64,000 nt of DNA from Eutrigla gurnardus (GCA_963514095.1 OY741270.1:26789571-26853570), one strand, 5' to 3'; positions 40,675 to 53,955 are shown, numbered from the stretch's first letter. Numbers and translations: made by a program. The notes: a model not told the origin generated them from the sequence alone.

Positions 40675-40767
<93 letters not shown>
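40675..40767 (+). repeat. (CT)n tract just downstream of exon A
   Basis: A pure CT repeat of about 46 units begins 14 nt after the last base of exon A. Long CT tracts are classic binding sites for polypyrimidine-tract-binding proteins, so it may affect use of the weak exon A donor. A second CT-rich block lies at 40887-40982. Confidence 0.96.
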
Positions 40768-40771
<4 letters not shown>

Positions 40772-40886
40772 TCACTTCCTCTTGTCTCTCGCCCTCACAC
40801 ACTGTCACTGTCTTTTCTCTCGCTGTTAGCGTCTCCTCTTTGTCCACTTCTTTTACCTGAACTTTCATTCTGATGTATCCATCCCC

Positions 40887-40922
40887 CCTCTCTCTCTCTC
40901 TCTCTCCCTCCCCCCCCCTCTC

Positions 40923-40978
<56 letters not shown>

Positions 40979-40982
40979 TCTC
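40887..40982 (+). repeat. CT-rich simple repeat
   Basis: CT repeats interrupted by CCCTCC and GTCTC, about 225 nt downstream of exon A. Confidence 0.93.
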
Positions 40983-41874
40983 CACACTCTCCATATTACA
41001 CCCAAACCCTCTAAAACGCTCCATCACCATCATAATGACACTTCTCCCCAGACGACGGCGTCTTCATCTGCATAAAAAAAGAGAGCGGGGAATTCGAGGA
41101 GCCGCCATCATTCACCGTCTCCACACGCCGTTGTTATGTAAAGACACGTTGTTTTTTAAGTCTAGGATCTATTTTTAACTACGAGCTTTGGATGAGAAAT
41201 ACAAGCAAAGCTGCTGTTGGCTGAAATGAGATTATTGATTTTGTTTTCTTTCTGGCTACGAGACTGAATTTAATAGTTTTTGCGTGAAAAGTTTAAACTT
41301 TTCCTTCTTCCTTTTTTTTCCGGGCGCCGTCTTGTTGCAGGTCATGAGGTCACGTGTCTTCAGGCTGAAAACGTAGAAATGAAGGCGGGATGCGGAGGGA
41401 TTCAAATCAGAGTGCGTTTTCGTCATGAGTTTGTTTTCTTAGGAGGCTTCTTTTTTTTTTTGCTCACCGTTATCTAACCGAGCTGGGGGGGGGCGGGTAG
41501 TCGGTGCAGGGAGATGGTGCAGGATGTTATTGGGTCTGGTAAACGCTGTGTTCTCGGAGTACGAGTGATGATGAAGAGGAGTTCCTACGCAGCTCCGTAT
41601 GAGTGGCGGCTCCATCACTCCAACACTCCTCCGCCGCTCTGTGATGCTGCTTGTTGTCTTTCCTTCCCTCTCCGTGTCGCCGACACGCTGATGAACACAC
41701 CAGCTGTCCGTCACACATCTCTCTGCTTTTTGTTTGTGAACTCGGAATCTAAAGCTAAATGTCTAGACTGTGAAATCTTATGTCAACAAATATAAGAGAT
41801 GCTCTCACAATACAATTATTATAGCTATTATTGTTGATTCCCAAACAGCAACACGTCACCTTTAAGCAAAGGCT

Positions 41875-42010
41875 GTATATAAGAACATCGGTTTCTGAAG
41901 CCTTGGCCGTTGCCATCTTGGTTTTTCTGCAACCAGGAAGTACAACTGACCAATGAGAAGTAGGGTCATTTTCTCATAGACTTCCATGTCATTAGAAAAC
42001 AGAAAATCCA
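41875..42010 (-). mobile_element. dispersed repeat family 2, reverse-orientation fragment
   Basis: The reverse complement of 41943-41996 contains a GAAGTCTATGAGAAAATGA block like GAAGTCGATGAGAAAATGAA at 17315. Next to it are TGTATATAAGAAC and GCCATCTTGG, pieces I recognise from a common fish repeat. Confidence 0.42.
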
Positions 42011-44416
42011 AGGCTATTCATCCTGAAAACAAACGAATAGATACTGTTGCTCACTTCAGCACATTTAGCTTCTGGTGGCTAATGTTAGCGCTGCTTTTGC
42101 AAACTGCAGTTGGATACTTGGGCTGCAGATCTGACATCAGTGAGTCTGTTTGCTGGCTCCTTTTTGACTTAAATTACATTTAAGTGACTTAAGTGTCACT
42201 TTGCAAATTAGAAGTTAGCATGGTAGCTCATATTCATTACGCTCGGGGGGGGTTTGATGCTACAGCTTCTCTCTTGCTGCTGCTGGGTAACTGACATTAG
42301 ATATTTTTGCTTTTTGCTGCCCTGTCTCTTAGTCTCGAAGACAGCTTTAAATGTGTTCTGAATCCTCTGAAGAGGAGGTTTTCCTGCCCTTGTGAGAACA
42401 TAAATATATATATATACTGTATATATACAGTATATCCGGTGGTTACTGGCTGATGAGGTCTGCAGTCTCTCCCCAAAAAGAACACCCAGCAGCCGTCGAG
42501 GTTTCTGCAGATTTCTTGAGTTCAACGCACCGAAGGAACGCGAGTGGAGATCGTTACGGACAGAATCGGTGCAGAGGAAGGTAGAGAGAGACAGACAGGT
42601 AGAGGGAGAGAGAGACGGGTAGAGGGAGAGACGGACGGAGGGAGGGAGGGAGATGTGTAACGACGGATCCACGAGGTCGTTTGGTTCTGTGGTCACAGAG
42701 CGTAACACACCTTTGTTGACAAATTCGTCGCACGGACGGATTTAAAAAAAAAAAAAAAAGATGATGAATGAAAATGTACAGCGTTGACGACGAGTAATAC
42801 TTCTTTTTCTTTTTTTTAAAGCGGTAGCTAATGAATGTTTGATCAGGGGTAATAAATGTTTGATCTATATATGATGAGGAGGTAATGAAAAAGCTTTTCT
42901 GTATTATTTCCCACGCAGGATCATCTTTTATGAATGCCCTCGTGCTGATGAAATTGCTTGATTTTTTAAATTAGAGGGAAAAAAACCTTGAGCCGCTGCT
43001 TAGCAGAGGTGGTTTATATTAGTGTGTGTGTGTGTGTGTGTGTGTGTGGTTCATATTCGCTGATTTGGGGCTGATTGGGTTTGTTTTTCCTCCTTATTAA
43101 AGCCGAAGCAGAATTGATGAATATTCTATGAGAGTCTTTGTTTCATTTGGCTTTTTTCTTTCCCCCATATCCAACAGCCTCGCTCCATTTTTTCCCGCTG
43201 CAGCCTTTCCATCAACGGCACTTTGTTTTTTGCCTATTATTTCTCTCTATTATAGATGACCAAAAATAGAAGCACAAAAATAATCCTCAGATCTCATTTT
43301 AACTCTCTGATGTGTTTATGTTATTGCGAGCGGTTGCATCACTTATTGTAGCCTTTTTCCACATTTGCTCATACAGTGGGGGCGTTGATCACCTGATACA
43401 ACATCAGCAGAGCGGAGAAATGATAGCTAGAGTTTAAGAGTAAAGACAGTAGAAAACCAATCAAATATTAAAAAAATATATAAGATTAAAAGTAAGAAAT
43501 TAAAAAAAGTTTAAACGGGCGAGATAAAAGCAATTCTATAACATTTATTTCAAAGAAGTCACTGCTTATTTTCTACCTTTTTGCACCAAGGTGACCACGT
43601 TTCTTCCCCAATCCCCCAAACATGACAGATTCTGTTAAAATCAGCAATAGAATCCTGATGTGCCTTTCTGTTTCTGTCACATAGTAATACATAGTACATA
43701 ATAAACGGGGGAATTGTTACGGTGGTTTCTTCTTTTTTTAAAACAGTATCTATTCAGTCTCTCAAACTCTGTCCAAGTCAAACGCTTGGTGATTGTCTGG
43801 CAGCAGAAACACTCACAAAGACAGTTTGGTGATGTTGTTTCTCTCTAGTGTGAAGGATGTGCGTTTTGCAATCAGCGAGGTAAAAACGATTGTTTCTGTG
43901 AATGGAGTCTGGTACCTTTGAGGAGCAGCGTATAATGTTCTGTTTCTCTTCACGTCTAACTGTGAATTAAGGTTATAGTTCGACCAAACTGGAACGGAGG
44001 AAAGATGAACAAAGTTGGATTTGATGAGTTTGATTTTGTTTCTGTTGAAGTTTAGATGAAGCGCGTTTCAATGATCAGCGAGGTGAAAATAGCTGTTGGC
44101 CGACTGGAGTCTGATGGCTCTGAGGAGAGCTTATTAAATATGTCTTCTACCTCAATTAATTATTATTATTCTGTGGACAAAATCAAGCATTATGTGTCCT
44201 TTTTTTTTTTACGTGTATCTATATTTAAGACGGGGAGGCACAATTAGATGATCTTTGTACCGGAGTTCAAAGATCTCCCCCCCCCCCCACTGACACACAC
44301 ACACACACATAAATCAATGAATATCAAGTTATTCTAGGCGGCGTGCGCCATGTGATAGCGCCGTCTTTATAGTACCATTAATTATTCAATCGGCAAAATG
44401 TCAGAAAATTAGGTTG

Positions 44417-44420
<4 letters not shown>

Positions 44421-44452
<32 letters not shown>
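44421..44452. repeat. (AT)n microsatellite
   Basis: Pure AT dinucleotide tract of about 16 units. Confidence 0.95.
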
Positions 44453-44455
<3 letters not shown>

Positions 44456-44610
44456 AAAGAACCAGTAGCAATTGTTTGTCGTTTGTTATGAGTAAGAGAT
44501 ATTAGGTCGAATGAGCAGTAAATAAATAATCTTCTTTCTGAGGCTGAATATTGTCATTGTCATATTCTGAAGTGCACACTATTAATAACGGCCCGACTGA
44601 GGAAAGAGAG

Positions 44611-44650
<40 letters not shown>
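44611..44650 (+). repeat. (GACA)n tetranucleotide repeat
   Basis: About ten GACA units. Confidence 0.95.
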
Positions 44651-44652
<2 letters not shown>

Positions 44653-45545
44653 GATGCTCTTAAGTGTCTTAAACAACACCCATCGATAGATGTGAAGACG
44701 GGCGTCAGACCTTGAGATGACGCGGCAGAAAGTCGTCTGCTGTGTTCACGTCGGTGCTGCCCCCCCCCCCTGCCACTTTCCATCCGAATGATGCCCGGCG
44801 AGGGGGAATGTGCCACCCGTCAGCCTCAGAGTGAGCTCTTGTGGCATCTAAGGGCACTTCACATGCTGCTGGAGTCCTCCGGGTCTCACACAACACACGT
44901 TATTATTATTATTTATGTGATGATGATTATGGTGTGGAGGGATGCGAAGCCAAAGCAAGTCTGATCTCCAGGACCGATATTAACGATTTGTTTGACCAGA
45001 AAAAAAACAAGCAACAGTTTTTTAATAATCAATTAATTGATTTTGTTATTTTTTTCCATGAAAAAGAAATTGAAAAGGTTGCAGGCTGTGATGGACATTT
45101 TCCATTTTGTTAAGACTTAACAATTAATGGATTTAATTTAGAAAACAGCCATTAAAGATCAGTGTACACATCTGGATGGGAGATCATCATCATATCATCA
45201 CGTGTTTATTGAATTAGCTCTGTGACCATCAGTGAATTTCCAGTCGGATTTATTCCTGACGTAATCTTTTAACTCTTGAAGCTTCCTTGCATCCAGATTA
45301 TAATCTAAGGGGGTCTAACGGGCCCTCTCTGCCCTCCGGGGATCTCATGTCTGTTCAAAAAGCTCGAGTGCTCGATCCCGGGCCCTGAGGAACTCTAAAT
45401 GACTGGTATTGAATCAATTAGCTGCCTAATTGGGCCGAGATAAAGACTCCGTTTCCTCATCGCCGGCCCACCAGTCATTACAGATGGCACTGGGGATCTC
45501 CCAGTAGATGTGCCAGGAGGTCACTGGGAATCTGGCAAGAAGGAG

Positions 45546-45591
<46 letters not shown>
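45546..45591 (+). repeat. (GT)n microsatellite
   Basis: Pure GT tract of about 23 units. Confidence 0.95.
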
Positions 45592-45593
<2 letters not shown>

Positions 45594-46969
45594 TAGAAGT
45601 ATTCAGAAGTGCAGTCTGGGAAACGTCATATAGGAGTGAAATCGATTAATTGGCATTACCTTAAATATACAATACTAATTCAAGTTAATTAAATGACAAA
45701 TTGTAGTTTTTAGTATCGGACCACCTCAGAGCTTAAACATGAATTATCTTCAAATAATGAGTTGAGTGAATGTACATCTGAGAGTTCAATCAACTGATCA
45801 AATTATGTTTGTATTAAGTGTTCGTCCTCTGATAGTTATGATCCTCAAGCTGCTTTTTTCTAGATTTAAAATATTTATTTAACTAATTAATCAAAGTCAG
45901 TTCAGTTAACGAGGTCATGTGACCACATCCACCTCTTATAAACAGTCTATGGTGACGTCAGCGGAGTATTCTTCCAGCTGTGAGTACGAACAATAACCAT
46001 CTTCGTTGTTCACATTCGTGATGATGATTTTGGGGGCGTGGCTTCGGAGGAAGGCCCACTTGGCACATTTCTTTCTAGATTTAGCCACTTTTGACTGCTC
46101 GGTATTTTGATGGGAAAACATCTGTCAACTCTGCGGTGAGTTTTTCAGTTGAATAATTTTTTAAATCTATACTCTCGCTGGTTTCTCCCGCGTTACCGAA
46201 CCCGACTTTAAAGCCACAGGAAAGAAATACAGCTTCCAAGTTGAATCGGCTTAAAACATTTACGGTGCAGAAATGTTGAGGCAGTAAAGGACGACTCAGC
46301 GGTTTGTTCAGCATCATGTTGACCTCAGTCAGGTTTGTCTGGAGGACGACGGAGGACAAGTCCCTTTTTTACAATTAAGTGTTTTAATGTTGTGATTTTT
46401 TAAAAAGGATCCAAGCTCTACATAGAGAGAGTGCCGTGCAGAGAAACCTGCGATCTTCACAAGGACGGAGAGGAAGCAGATAATCTGGCGATCTGTGGAT
46501 TAAACGACACATTTTAACGTGGATCTCAAATTAAATTTCATTCAGCAATGGCCTCGTTGAACGAGGGCCTGTGCCATCATATTGGCCGTTATGCGGTTGA
46601 ACCTCCCACAAAGCATTTCATTATTACCCAAACTAACGACACACTGGAGCCTCTGATCTGCTCATACCTGCCGTTTCAACCGTCCCCCCGGTGCTTGTAC
46701 CATCAGCCTTCCGGAGGCTCGGCCGAGCGCCGCGCTCGTTTCGCCGATTGACGTCGAGACCTTGGCGAGTGAGCGATGGGGAACAGCTGCCCCCCCACCC
46801 CCCCCACGAACCTCGCCACCTGTTGGTGATTCAGGGAGGTCATCCTAAAGACCCCGCTCTGTTTTAATAACACGGAGAGGAGGGATGGGGGATCCACATT
46901 CATTTTCCTGTCACATGACGGCGAGGTGACGTAGATGTGCATCAGATCCGAGAGGCAGCTTGGATTTGA

Positions 46970-47300
46970 ACAATAGTTCAACAGTTTGGGACTTTCATAT
47001 AATGTACAGCGGCTTATTATGAAGCCACAGAGGACAGGTTAGCTTCGTTAGCTTATCACAAAACTTGTTTTGAGAGCGTCGGAGTCGGAGTTGTACTTTT
47101 CCATGTTGGAGGTCTTTTTTTTTTTCGAAGTAAAATGGATTGCAGCATATTTCTGGGTCAGTTCCCTTCCTGAAGTCTGGTTGCTTAGTTACAGTCTTTT
47201 GTGCTAAGCTAAGCTAAGCTAAGTGGCTGCTTTAAGCCATAATATTGCCACATTGGTCAGCTTGGCTGCCTTTAACATGAAACACGGGAGATAAAACAAC
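46970..47300. mobile_element. dispersed repeat family 1, diverged copy
   Basis: It starts near TTCAACAGTTTGGGACTTTC, includes GGTTAGCTTCGTTAGCTTA in the left half and GCTAAGCTAAGCTAAGCTAA with GTGGCTGC in the right half. This is the same layout as the copy at 52107-52470. Boundaries are approximate. Confidence 0.5.
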
Positions 47301-47309
47301 GTACCAAAG

Positions 47310-50300
47310 TAAAAGCGAGATATCTTTTCATTTTCATCACATCTAAATTAAAATCAGAAGCACGTAACATAAAATGATGTTTCGAACAAAGTGCGGGCGT
47401 CTGCGGGCGGGGAAATTAATTTCTATTGTCATTGTTGCTCCTTGAGTCTCTTCATCGTTATCTTGGTTAGAAATTGGTCTCCCATTTGACTTTATATGAA
47501 TTAACAGGAGCTGATCTGCAGCGTGACTGAAGCTTAAGAGTAAAACATCAGCATCCTGATACAAAACCAAATAAATAGTTCAGATTGAGTGAATTAGCGA
47601 TGACAGGAAACACGTTTTCTCTAAATCTCCACCTTGAATTTGAGATCATGGTCTGAGATCATCTCCGATGCGTTTTACCTTCACTTGTCTTAATTGCCGG
47701 GGAATCTGCGTCGCGCGTTGCTCACCTGCCTCGGGAACTTGCCTGTGTCCTGGCGGGGGGTTCGGTTCCTCGGCTTATTATAAAAGTGCACGGGGCCCTC
47801 TTTGAATACAGATGACACAATTAATACTGGAAATCTGAGAGGGATTACCTTTTAATATGTCAAGAGACTACCGAGCTAAGAGCGCTGTGACACTGATGCT
47901 ATTCCCCACGCAAGAGATGGATTTAAGTAAAGATTATTATGCGATCATAAAAACAGACGAGGACGGCGTGTCACGGTTGACCTGCAGGATTCAGTTGATG
48001 TGAAAAAAATTGAATAGGAAACGTGTAAATCTTACTTTATGCTTTTCTCTCGCCTCTTATCCTTCTCCCACGTCCACGCCGGGTTTGGAATCGGCGGGGA
48101 GGGATATCGGCAGATGGGTGTTCACATCCCCTCCCCTCCCCCGCCTGCTTCGCCGGCCGTGGCACAAATGTCACGACTCAGAGGGCCTTCGGTCGCCGCG
48201 ACGCCAACGGAGAAATCACACCGGCACGGATGAATAGATTTAATTCAAATGGGAGGCCCGGGCGCCGTTCATGCATTCGAAGACCCCCGACTTCATTAAA
48301 GCTCCACTTCTTTCCGGGGGTCACGGGGAGGAATGTCAGAGACGGCGTGTGACATGACAATGAAGGAGGAGTTAATACGCTTTTCTACGTTACTGGGCTT
48401 CTTTTTGATTGGGGGGGGCGGAGGGTGGTCATTTAAAGTTTGAATTTGAAGTGATTAGAGCTGTGAAAATTCCAGCCCTGGATGGTCACCGTGGTAACGG
48501 AGGAAGAAGATGCCGGTGTAGCGTCACAGTGCAGGAAAACTCAATAAAGGGCACTTTTCCTTCGTGCACCTGTGATCTGATTTCAATATCACATGCACGC
48601 TTCATTTCCTGTGAATGCCGTGTTGTGAAGTCGATTTGATTCCAGCTCCAACAATGGAAACTACAGTAATTATGCACACACATTAAATGTCCATTGCAGA
48701 AAGAATATAGTTGTATAGATGTGTTTTGATTTCATGGAAATCTTCTGGATTTTACGTTCTGCTTTTCAGACCATCGACAAAAGTATGTGCTGCTTTGGTA
48801 ACCATCATTTTTGCAAGAATAGTCCGTAAAAGTCAGATGTCTCGTTTCGCAGCGTCATTCCTTCGCAGAGAAAAGACACCCACGATGCTTTGCTAGCGCC
48901 GAGCTAACTGTCAAAGCAGCGTTGATTGTATCAACATGCAATTAAATGGTAATTCAGCGACGCGTTGTTATTGTGGGAAGCGCCGCGTGAACGGCCCCTT
49001 TAATTATCCCTGATTGTGATTACGACGCCTTTTTTGTTTCTGCGTGTTTATCTTTTGTGTGCGTTGTTTGCACCAATGGCGGTGTGTATTTACAAGCTCC
49101 GCCTCCCGAGGTCAGAGCTGGCGTTCCCGCGGTGATTGCCGTGTTGTACAGTACTCAGTGTGGGATGTGAGACGGCGTGTTGCTGATCTACTGTCTGTCG
49201 TCTTCAAGGACGGAGCCGTCTCTGCAGCGGCGTGTTGTCAGCTGATAGGAGGGGTCACCGGGGGCAACCATCCACAGAGACTGGCAATAGAAGCTTGACG
49301 TATTGTTATCAAATTAGATTCATCCCACCCCCCGATGTGATTTATGATGCCGGATCGGGTCCCGGTTGAAGGACGGGGGCCCCGTCACTTAGCAAATGAC
49401 ACGTCGACGCCCCCCCCACGTGCATCTTCCCAGTCAGAAGTGAGATTGTTGTCTAGTAACGGTTACCATGGATGCCATGTCGGGGCTTTGGTGGATTTAA
49501 ATTGAACTGTTGAATTTGGAGGCAGAGAGGGAAAGTGGGGGAGTGTGGAGAGGGAGGAGGGAGAGACCGAAATAGTCTGAGCATAAAAACAGACAGCGAG
49601 GAGAGAGAGAGACAGTCAACCAAAGAGACAATGAGCCACAGATCGAGGAGGGAGGGGGGGGGAGTCGCTCTGAAAGCCCTCACCATCTGTGATGAGGAGC
49701 TGGAAGAGCAGTAATTGTCCCTGGGAGGTGTGTGGGGGCCGTTCTCAGCCTGGATATGTGGAGGAGCGGCGGCGCTACCTGCCACGCCGGTGGCATCGCC
49801 ACAGCGTCCGGTGTCTCAGCGCTCAGGTGAGGGGCCGGCAGGGACCCCGACCTTCAACCAGGGCACTCATTAATGTCCATGTCAGTAATGACCTTCTCAA
49901 ATCCCCGCGACCAACGGCGTTCCAGGTTGTTTTGCATTAATCTCACAGCGGTGAAAGTCCGTCTCTTTTCTGTGACGGCTCCCTGTGAGGGTCAGATTCA
50001 TTTGGACCAGAGTGGACCGCTTGGTTAAGGTTTGTGGGCGGGTCTTGGGAGGGTTTGTGGTCGTTTTGCTGTGACGTAGATGGATAATCTAATGGGACGC
50101 CAGTTTGAAGTAACAGCTCAGTTAAAAGGGACGTCCTGATCATATTCCACCGGATTACATGCAAAAGTCAATTTTCCCACAAATCCTTCGTTGTGAAGAC
50201 AATTCCACCACTAACAATGAAAACGACTGTATAGAAAAGGGAAGCACCCATCAGGTCTTTTCAGTCCTGATGCAGATATTGATACCCTACCTGGGCTTTG

Positions 50301-52100
50301 GGTTTCGGGTATTGAGTCTCATTGCCGGAAGCAAAGTGGTTTTGGCGTCTTTGAGTCCGGGCTTCCTGGAGGGCCGGAGGTTCGTCTGTGCCGGCGGCCG
50401 GCTGTCTTATCAACCGACCATATGACGGCAATAACTGTGTAAAAGGGTGAAGGAATGACTTTATTGGCCTGTATATCCTTTTTAGAGAACGGTCACATGG
50501 AGGCCACTGTTCAGTATTTCCTGAATGAACCGCGGACGGTTAAGTTATTATTGTGTCAACAAAAGAATCCATCATTTGTTTTAGTTTGTGCTAATTCTGG
50601 AGGATGTCCCATTTAGGAACAAAATTCTTTAAATACACACGATAAAATATTCATGCGCGGTCTGTCTCATACCCAGAGGGTACGACATGAAAGCATTAAC
50701 AAAAAAAAGTTACTTTCACTTCAGCTCTCTGTGGAATATGGATAATAATGTTGAAGTTATAAATGCTGCGTGGGATAAGTGGACGTCGTTGGGGCGTCAC
50801 GGCTGAGGCGGCGCCCTCGGCCGTTAATCAGCACTCGGGGTTACATCAGTGATGACCAATTTATTTATTTTGTACTCTTCATCAATGTATTTATATTTCA
50901 CTCTGTTTGAAATCCTTTAACATTCATAAAGAGGTGGATGCAACGCTGTCAATCTGGAAATTATGAAAGTCGGTCAATTTAAAGGGAAATCAAACAAAAT
51001 ATGTTAATCTCAAGTTTTACCTCATATTTTATAAGCTGCTCATGTAAACTCTAAATATGCAAAGTAACTGCAAGCACTATATGTGTGTGAGTAGGTGTGT
51101 GAATATGCAGGCAGTGAACTTGTGACCTTTACATAAAAAACGTGTCTTTATTGTGTTTGTGAGTGTGTGCTCGCTGTGTGTGTGTTTGTGTGTGAGGCTC
51201 TGGTCTGATGACATTATCAGGCTCGGTAATCTGCTCCATAATTGCCTGCTGCTGACACGGCAGCGAGGCTGATACGGCTGCAGAATAAACACACTGTTAA
51301 CAAGAAGAGGGAGCTCGTCTCCACCTGGTCAGCATGCCACCGCCTGACATCTGGACGGGGCGATGGAGGGGCGATCAGAGGGAGGGGGGGTGCATAATAA
51401 CATAATAATAACAGCAGAGAAATGTGGAGGAAGTGTGTGATAGCAGAAAGGGAGACGGGGGGATAAATGTGTGCTATTGATATATTTATCCAGGCAGCCA
51501 ACCTCCTCCGGTGCTGAGAAATGAAGCCAAGGTGGAAGTGCCAACAGGTGCAGTTCATCAAATGGCCACTTGAGGCTGCCTCCTAAAGCAAATCAATCCC
51601 AGCCCTCATATGAACAGTAAATGAAGCCCTTTTCCAGAAATTCAAGATGCCGATTCCAACACCTGAACTTGCATGTCGGCCATTTTTAATGAACATTTTT
51701 CAGCTCAAGATTAAATTTGGCCACGAAGTATTTTCTGTTCTTAATAGTTTGACAGTAGAGAGACGACAGCAAACAAGGAGAGAGAGAGACATTAGGGAAT
51801 GAAACATGAGTGGAGATGGGGAGAGTCATGTGAGACAGGTAGCGGGGTACAGAGACGGGGAGTTAGAGATAAAGAAGTGAGACGGGATGAAAGAGATTCA
51901 GAGTGAAGCGAAAGTCCACGGAGGAACGACCAGCAGGGATTCAGGCAGAAGACTCCGGTTAAAGTGAGAAACTGTCACATGTGAAATGAAGCCTGGTTCG
52001 GAGCGTCCAGGTAGGCAGTCTGGGGTTTGTAGTCTTCTCCAAACCAGCCGATTACACCAAATATGGAACCTAATAGTGTATAGATTACTGTTGGTACATA
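47310..52100. other. non-coding intron sequence
   Basis: Mostly unique-looking intron with few repeats. It includes one sequence flanked by consensus-like AG and GT (49749-49826) that is open in the required phase but resembles no known protein. Nothing else stands out. Confidence 0.5.
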
Positions 52101-52106
52101 TCCTTA

Positions 52107-52470
52107 TTAAAAGAAACAGTTTATTTCTGGGATAAATTCTTAATTACTTTCCCTCAGAGACGAGATGAGAAGATCGATACCACTCTCACATCTGTACTGT
52201 AAACTACAGGCGGCTTTGGATTAGCTTAGCTTAGTTTAGCATAAAGACTGGAGATACGGGTTAGCAGCTAGCTTGGCTTCTTCTCAATGTGACATTTTCA
52301 CAATGTGGTGCAGTCTTTTACTCCTACGTACAAAAACATTAAAAGTAGGGATTTGCTATCTTAGTCCTTGACAGCTGTTTCCCCCGGGGTTTTGTGTTTG
52401 TGCTAAGCTAAGCTAACTGGCTGTAGCATCACATTTAACGGAGAGAACTGTTGCTGAACTGTTGCTTTAA
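52107..52470. mobile_element. dispersed palindromic MITE-like repeat (family 1), near full length
   Basis: The left half carries GATGAGAAGATCGATACCAC and TAGCTTAGCTTAGTTTAGCA. The right half carries the inverse motif GCTAAGCTAAGCTAACTGG and ends near GCTTTAACAG. The same motifs recur at 12081, 18001, 46970 and 59678. The element looks like a non-autonomous DNA transposon with subterminal inverted arms and TTAA-like edges; boundaries are approximate. Confidence 0.6.
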
Positions 52471-53048
52471 CAGGGAGGCCAAAGCTGAGAAAACAGCAGC
52501 ATTATTATTGCTGTATATACACCAGTGTATTTACAGTGACAGCTCTGTGTGTAATGTTATGAAATGTGATTTTTAAATGCTTCAGCTCACTTAGTTGTGG
52601 AAGAAGGATTTAGACGCCCTCCTTCACTATATAAAAACAGTGTTGTGATGGTGGAAGCTGCCAGTTTTCTTGGCAATCATCGTGTTTGTTTGCAGTAATC
52701 GGCCTAATATCTCAAGATGAACGCGTTCAAAGATTTATCGATGTCAAAATGCAACACGTAGGCGACTTTAATTAGCTCGGCGAGATTAAAAACGCGACTC
52801 TCCATCCGTGAAAGACGTCCATCAGGATGCGCGAGAGGAGGGGGGGGGATCACCCAGCATTCAGTTAAATTATCAGTTCATTCAGTCCGGCGCCGCCTCA
52901 AGATGAAGTATGGCGTGTACTTAGCATTTTGACTCCTTCCGATGCCACGGCGTCAGAAACATGGATACGGCAACAAGATGATGGACGCGTTACACAGCCG
53001 GCATATTGAAAGATAATAAAGGAGGCTGAGGCATCCATCTTTGTCATC

Positions 53049-53051
<3 letters not shown>

Positions 53052-53132
<81 letters not shown>
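53052..53132 (+). repeat. (GT)n microsatellite
   Basis: Pure GT tract of about 40 units. Confidence 0.97.
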
Positions 53133-53134
<2 letters not shown>

Positions 53135-53699
53135 GTGGACCTACAGTACGGGTATAAATATCCTCAAACATGCATTTGTGGAGAGTGATGACTCATCTTC
53201 AGTACAGTACATTAGGTCTTTGTAACGGAGCTGCCTGATTGGTCAGTTGAAGCAAACAAAGGGACGTCAGTCACCCCTCCACGTCTGTGCATTTACACAC
53301 ATGGTTTGTTCCGTTTATGATTCAACTCAAATCTTCTCGATCAAGTTGAAATGTTTCAACTCCTACTTCGGGCGTTTGCATTGACTTTGTATGCGATGGA
53401 GCCACGCCTCTCCTTCCTCCACCAATCACCTGCCTCCTCCCGTCTCTCAATCAATCATCCAACCAACCGTGTCGCTATTCTTCTACCCCTCCGTACATTT
53501 ATGTATCATCTCTCCTTCTTTAATATTCCTTCTGCATCCGTTCTTCCTCCGTAACTTTTTCCCGCCGTCCTCCTCCTCCGTTTCCACCTCCTCCGCCCTC
53601 CCCCAATCCCTCCGTCCGCCCCTCGTTTCCATAAATCCAGTCACCTTTCTCCACGTCCACCAGAGTCTCCATCCTGTCTGCACCTTTTGCACCCGTCCC

Positions 53700-53865
53700 T
53701 CCATCCCTCCATCCCTCCATCCCTCCACCCACTCCTCCTTTCAAACAACAGCCATTCATCAACATCCTTCCGTTTCCACCCCACACACCTCCACCGACCC
53801 ACCTCCTCCACTCATTCACCCCTCCCTCCCCTCCCTCCCCTCCCTCCCCTCCCTCCCCTCCACCC
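53700..53865 (+). repeat. pyrimidine-rich CCATCCCT and CCTCCCTCCC repeats
   Basis: Tandem CCATCCCT units lie at about 53702-53727 and CCTCCCTCCC units at about 53821-53862. Both are low-complexity pyrimidine sequence. Confidence 0.85.
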
Positions 53866-53955
53866 ACACATGCAGCTCCAGGCCCCCAGGTCCACCTCCA
53901 GGCCTCTGCCAACCAGAATAGCCCTGATAAGTTAAATGATGAATCTGTCTTAATG

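Larger units (their letters stand above)
42740..46960. other. non-coding intron sequence
   Basis: AT-rich intron with short (GT)n (43022-43047), (AT)n (44421-44452), (GACA)n (44611-44650) and (GT)n (45546-45591) repeats. No exon or RNA gene was recognised. Confidence 0.5.

Noticed and set aside
49680..49716. Degenerate exon B (GATGAGGAGCTGGAAGAG resembling DEExE)
   Set aside because: There is no acceptor AG at the right distance, the frame stops at TAA after GAGCAG, and no EPKW-like end follows.
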